DNA of 64,000 nucleotides from Sellimonas caecigallum. Lineage in GTDB: Bacteria; Bacillota; Clostridia; Lachnospirales; Lachnospiraceae. The notes below the pieces were generated by a model. The model was given only the letters and a program-made list of their open reading frames with translations, ran no database searches and was not told the origin of the DNA. Location: NCBI RefSeq assembly GCF_019754295.1, contig NZ_VIRV01000006.1, positions 1 through 64,000 of the forward strand. The letters are read 5' to 3'. Each line of letters opens with the position of its first letter. Within the stretch, counting starts at the first letter, position 1. Shown piece by piece: positions 61,398 through 64,000 of this stretch. The position numbers and the translations under genes are program-made.

Positions 61398-63206
61398 TTA
61401 TTTTTCTTCTTTCTGTCTCTCTATTTTCTCCGCCAGGTCATTCAGGTAGACCCAGCGCTCCATTTTTTCTTCCAGTGCCTGCTCTGCCTTTTCTTTCTCT
61501 TTGGAAAGCTCGGACAGACGGAGGGAATTGGTGGCATTTGCCATCATATCCTGATCGATCTGCTGGATTTTTTCTTCGAGATTGGCGATGTCTCCATCGA
61601 TCGTCTCGTACTCTTTTTGCTCTTTGAATGTAAATTTCAGCTTGGCCGGGCGATTCTGTTTCCACGTTTTTACACTGTCTTTCTTTTCTTTTTGTCCTTG
61701 TTTTTCTCCTTCCTTTTCAGCCTCGGCCTTCCAGGTGCTTCTCTTTTCCCTGGCTTCCAGATAGTCGGTATACCCTCCTTCGTACTGAACAAGATGCCCT
61801 CCATCTCCAATCTCAAAAATACGGTCCGCGATATTGTCCAGAAAATACCGGTCGTGGGACACGGCGATGACAATGCCGGAAAATGAATTCAGGTAGTCTT
61901 CCAGAATTGTGAGGGTCGGTATATCCAGATCGTTGGATGGTTCATCGAGGAGGAGGACATTGACCTGACGTATCAGGATGCTCAAAAGATAAAGCCTTCT
62001 TTTCTCCCCTCCTGACAGCTTCGACACCGGTGTGTACTGCATCTCCGGCGTAAATAAAAACCGTTCCAACATCTGGGAGGCACTGATTCTGCCTTCTTTT
62101 GTCTGGACGTACTCTCCGATATCCCGTATGTAATCGATCACTCTTTTGTCTTCATCCATATCTGGAACTTCCTGGGCAAAATATCCGATTTTTATCGTTT
62201 CCCCAATATCCACTTCTCCGCTGTCAGGTGCTATCTCCCCTGCGATCATCCGAAGGAGGGTAGATTTGCCGCATCCGTTCGGACCGATAATCCCCAGACG
62301 CTGATTTCTAAGAACGATATAATCAAAATCGTTTATGACTGTTCTGTCCCCGTAACTTTTTGTGATATGCTTCAGCTCAATCGTCTTCTTTCCCATCCTC
62401 GTCTCTGCCGCATCCATCTCCACCGCCTGATCTGCCAGTGGAGCTCTGCCGTTCTTCAAAGCCTCCAGCCTGTCAAGCCTTGCCCTCTGTTTGGTAGTTC
62501 TGGCACGGCATCCTCTTTTTGCCCACTCCATTTCCATACGAAGGATACTCTGGCGTTTCCGTTCTGAGGCAAGCTCTCTTTCTTCACGCTCCGCCTTGAG
62601 CTCCAGGAATCGTGAATAGTTGGCCTCATAGCTGTAAAACTGCCCCCGGCTGATCTCCAAGATGCGGTTTGACACTTTATCGAGAAAATAGCGGTCATGT
62701 GTAACCATGAGTATAACTCCTCTGTAATTTTTCAAATAGTTTTCCAGCCACACGATCATCTCATCATCCAGATGGTTCGTCGGTTCGTCCAGAAGAAGCA
62801 GATCGAAATCTTCCGCAAGCACTTTGGCAAGGGCTGCCCTTCTTCTCTGTCCTCCGGATAAAGTTTTCATCTTTGCCTGAAAATCCATGATCCCAAGGCG
62901 AGTCAGATTGCTCTGCACGATCCAGGCATCTTCCTTCCCATCGGAGGCATAGGTAAGCACGGTATCCTCCGGTTCAAATACCGGGCTCTGGGAAAGGTAG
63001 GCGATCTTCAGTCCATTCTGCCTTACGATCTGTCCTCCATCCGGCTCTTCTTCCCCTGCGATCATCCGAAGGAGCGTAGATTTTCCTGTCCCGTTGATGC
63101 CGATGATCCCGACCTTGTCTCCTTCCTGCACCCCAAAAGACGCATCATCAAAAATCATTTTATCTCCAAATAGTTTGCTGATATGTTCCAAGTTCAAGAT
63201 ATTCAT
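61398..63206 (-). CDS. ABC-F family ATPase (Uup-like)
   Basis: Cytosolic ribosome-associated ABC-F protein of 602 residues with two nucleotide-binding domains (GINGTGKS and GPNGCGKS; LSGGQRRR and LSGGEKRR; LLLDEPTNHLDD and LLLDEPSNDLD). A linker of about 80 residues joins them and a charged, coiled-coil C-terminus of about 90 residues follows, as in Uup. No membrane segments. Start 63206 has GAGGAG 8 bases upstream; an 11-codon upstream extension lacks similarity. It could be a housekeeping translation factor or an antibiotic-protection protein; the tail favours the former. Confidence 0.9.
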   Translation of the reverse strand: MNILNLEHISKLFGDKMIFDDASFGVQEGDKVGIIGINGTGKSTLLRMIAGEEEPDGGQIVRQNGLKIAYLSQSPVFEPEDTVLTYASDGKEDAWIVQSNLTRLGIMDFQAKMKTLSGGQRRRAALAKVLAEDFDLLLLDEPTNHLDDEMIVWLENYLKNYRGVILMVTHDRYFLDKVSNRILEISRGQFYSYEANYSRFLELKAEREERELASERKRQSILRMEMEWAKRGCRARTTKQRARLDRLEALKNGRAPLADQAVEMDAAETRMGKKTIELKHITKSYGDRTVINDFDYIVLRNQRLGIIGPNGCGKSTLLRMIAGEIAPDSGEVDIGETIKIGYFAQEVPDMDEDKRVIDYIRDIGEYVQTKEGRISASQMLERFLFTPEMQYTPVSKLSGGEKRRLYLLSILIRQVNVLLLDEPSNDLDIPTLTILEDYLNSFSGIVIAVSHDRYFLDNIADRIFEIGDGGHLVQYEGGYTDYLEAREKRSTWKAEAEKEGEKQGQKEKKDSVKTWKQNRPAKLKFTFKEQKEYETIDGDIANLEEKIQQIDQDMMANATNSLRLSELSKEKEKAEQALEEKMERWVYLNDLAEKIERQKEEK

Positions 63207-63245
63207 GTTACTACTCCTCGTCTGTATTGCTTTTTCCAAAAGAAG

Positions 63246-63269
63246 AAGGCACTGATTTGACAGTGCCTT
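63246..63269 (-). terminator. Intrinsic terminator after the Sir2-family gene
   Basis: AAGGCACTG/CAGTGCCTT arms with a 6-base loop, followed on the minus strand by CTTCTTTT, 15 bases past the stop codon at 63285. Confidence 0.75.
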
Positions 63270-63284
63270 CCTCCACTTACTTTT

Positions 63285-64000
63285 TTAGTATCCCAATTCA
63301 GGCAGGATGTTCCTTGGCTCATCGTAGATGACCAGATCCGCCTTGTCGTCCATCAAGGTTGGTTTGGTATGTATGACAACAATCCTGCTGCCCTCAAAAC
63401 AACGGACGTAATTGTGAAAAACTTCCGAACTCAGCGACGTCCCAAGCAAAAGAAGCACGTCACACTTTTCGATCTCTTCCAGCGTCCGCGAGAGTTTATC
63501 ACTATCCAGCATCTCTCCGAAAAACGAAACTCCCGGCCGTACTACTCCGTGACAGTCTTCACAATACGGAATCTTCGGCGCATTCTTGATATATTCCAAC
63601 GAATATTCTTTATGGCACCGCATGCATTTATTTCTGTAAATGCTGCCATGCAGATCGATGACATTTCTGCATCCGCCCCGCTCGCTCAGTTCATAGATAT
63701 TGCTTGTTATAATGCATTTAAGCTTTCCTGCTTTTTCCATAGCTGCCAGGGTTTTCACGGATTCCGTCGGTTCAAGTTCTACAAGGATCTCATTTTTATA
63801 AAACTCGAAAAACATTTCTGTCCTCGTATTAAAAAATGCATCCGTGTACAGATATTCCGGTGATCTTCCGTATTTTTCTTCAATCTCATACGCCGCATTC
63901 TGATCCTTCAAAGAGTGGAAGCCACATTCTTCCAACATTCCGGAACCACAAAGAACAACCACATACTGCCCTTGATCCACAATTTCTTTCAAAATATCCA
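63285..64000 (-). CDS. Divergent Sir2-family (sirtuin) protein, 5' end outside window
   Basis: The frame is open to the window edge, so the true start lies beyond base 64000 (a TTG at 63992 is the only start in view). Sirtuin marks: VIDLHGSIYRNKC with the catalytic histidine, a zinc ribbon (CMRC and CEDC), GVVRPGVSFFGE and LLLLGTSLSSEVF. However, the NAD-binding GAGxS is GSGML and the NID motif is NIY, both changed. The protein may still bind NAD or a NAD derivative but perhaps not deacetylate like a standard sirtuin. Confidence 0.8.
   Translation of the reverse strand, partial: DILKEIVDQGQYVVVLCGSGMLEECGFHSLKDQNAAYEIEEKYGRSPEYLYTDAFFNTRTEMFFEFYKNEILVELEPTESVKTLAAMEKAGKLKCIITSNIYELSERGGCRNVIDLHGSIYRNKCMRCHKEYSLEYIKNAPKIPYCEDCHGVVRPGVSFFGEMLDSDKLSRTLEEIEKCDVLLLLGTSLSSEVFHNYVRCFEGSRIVVIHTKPTLMDDKADLVIYDEPRNILPELGY

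Overview
The window looks like chromosome of a spore-forming, anaerobic Clostridia member (Bacillota), most likely Lachnospiraceae. The support is gene content and gene order: a spoIIIA operon (AA to AH), spo0A next to spoIVB, recN and argR, gpr next to spoIIP, an oxygen-sensitive [FeFe] hydrogenase, and strong AGGAGG-type ribosome binding sites throughout. Nearly every gene lies on the minus strand. Only a small GNAT acetyltransferase (35668-36159) and rpsT (59260-59523) are on the plus strand. No tRNA, rRNA, complete mobile element or CRISPR array was seen, and no gene-free stretch exceeds about 250 bases.

Layout from low to high coordinates (minus-strand transcription runs from high to low). 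1-5476: DAHP synthase (cut by the window edge), scpB-scpA, a metallophosphoesterase, a HAD-IIA phosphatase and a D-Ala-D-Ala carboxypeptidase. 5589-7722: a decayed two-component/ABC locus with an intact histidine kinase, the last 42 codons of an ABC permease, a response regulator with at least three lesions, and a CmpB-family membrane protein. 7847-12375: rpsU, alaS and a monomeric [FeFe] hydrogenase. 12452-17846: a split cobalamin-dependent methionine synthase (metH body plus separate reactivation protein), metF and glgA. 17913-28358: a canonical sporulation, isoprenoid and housekeeping run (spo0A, spoIVB, recN, argR, nadK, tlyA, dxs, ispA, xseB, xseA, nusB). 28546-35499: Asp23, release factor 3 and the spoIIIA operon behind a sigma-E-like promoter. 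35668-40646: GNAT acetyltransferase, DUF1847 protein, pnp, rpsO and ribF. 40677-47780: truB, nrnA, rbfA, infB, ylxQ, ylxR, nusA and rimP. 47917-52306: a 2-aminoethylphosphonate (AEP) locus made of phnX and one 1203-codon reading frame. 52554-59084: topoisomerase IV-like parC/parE, spoIIP and gpr. 59260-64000: rpsT, ilvC, ilvN, an ABC-F ATPase and a divergent Sir2-family protein cut by the window edge.

Most of the window is conserved core. The unusual parts are two loci that look rearranged by deletion. In the AEP locus, an ABC ATPase, a double-length permease, a lipoprotein-type binding protein and the C-terminal quarter of the aminotransferase PhnW are joined in one uninterrupted frame, followed at once by an intact phnX. 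In the two-component locus, deletions have removed part of the receiver domain and apparently a whole ABC transporter, leaving a histidine kinase without a usable partner nearby.

At the RNA level, long hairpins in the leaders of rpsO, pnp, rpsT and rimP are candidates for autoregulation or attenuation. A 16-bp perfect palindrome lies between recN and spoIVB. The IF2 gene carries an in-frame 78-bp tandem repeat.
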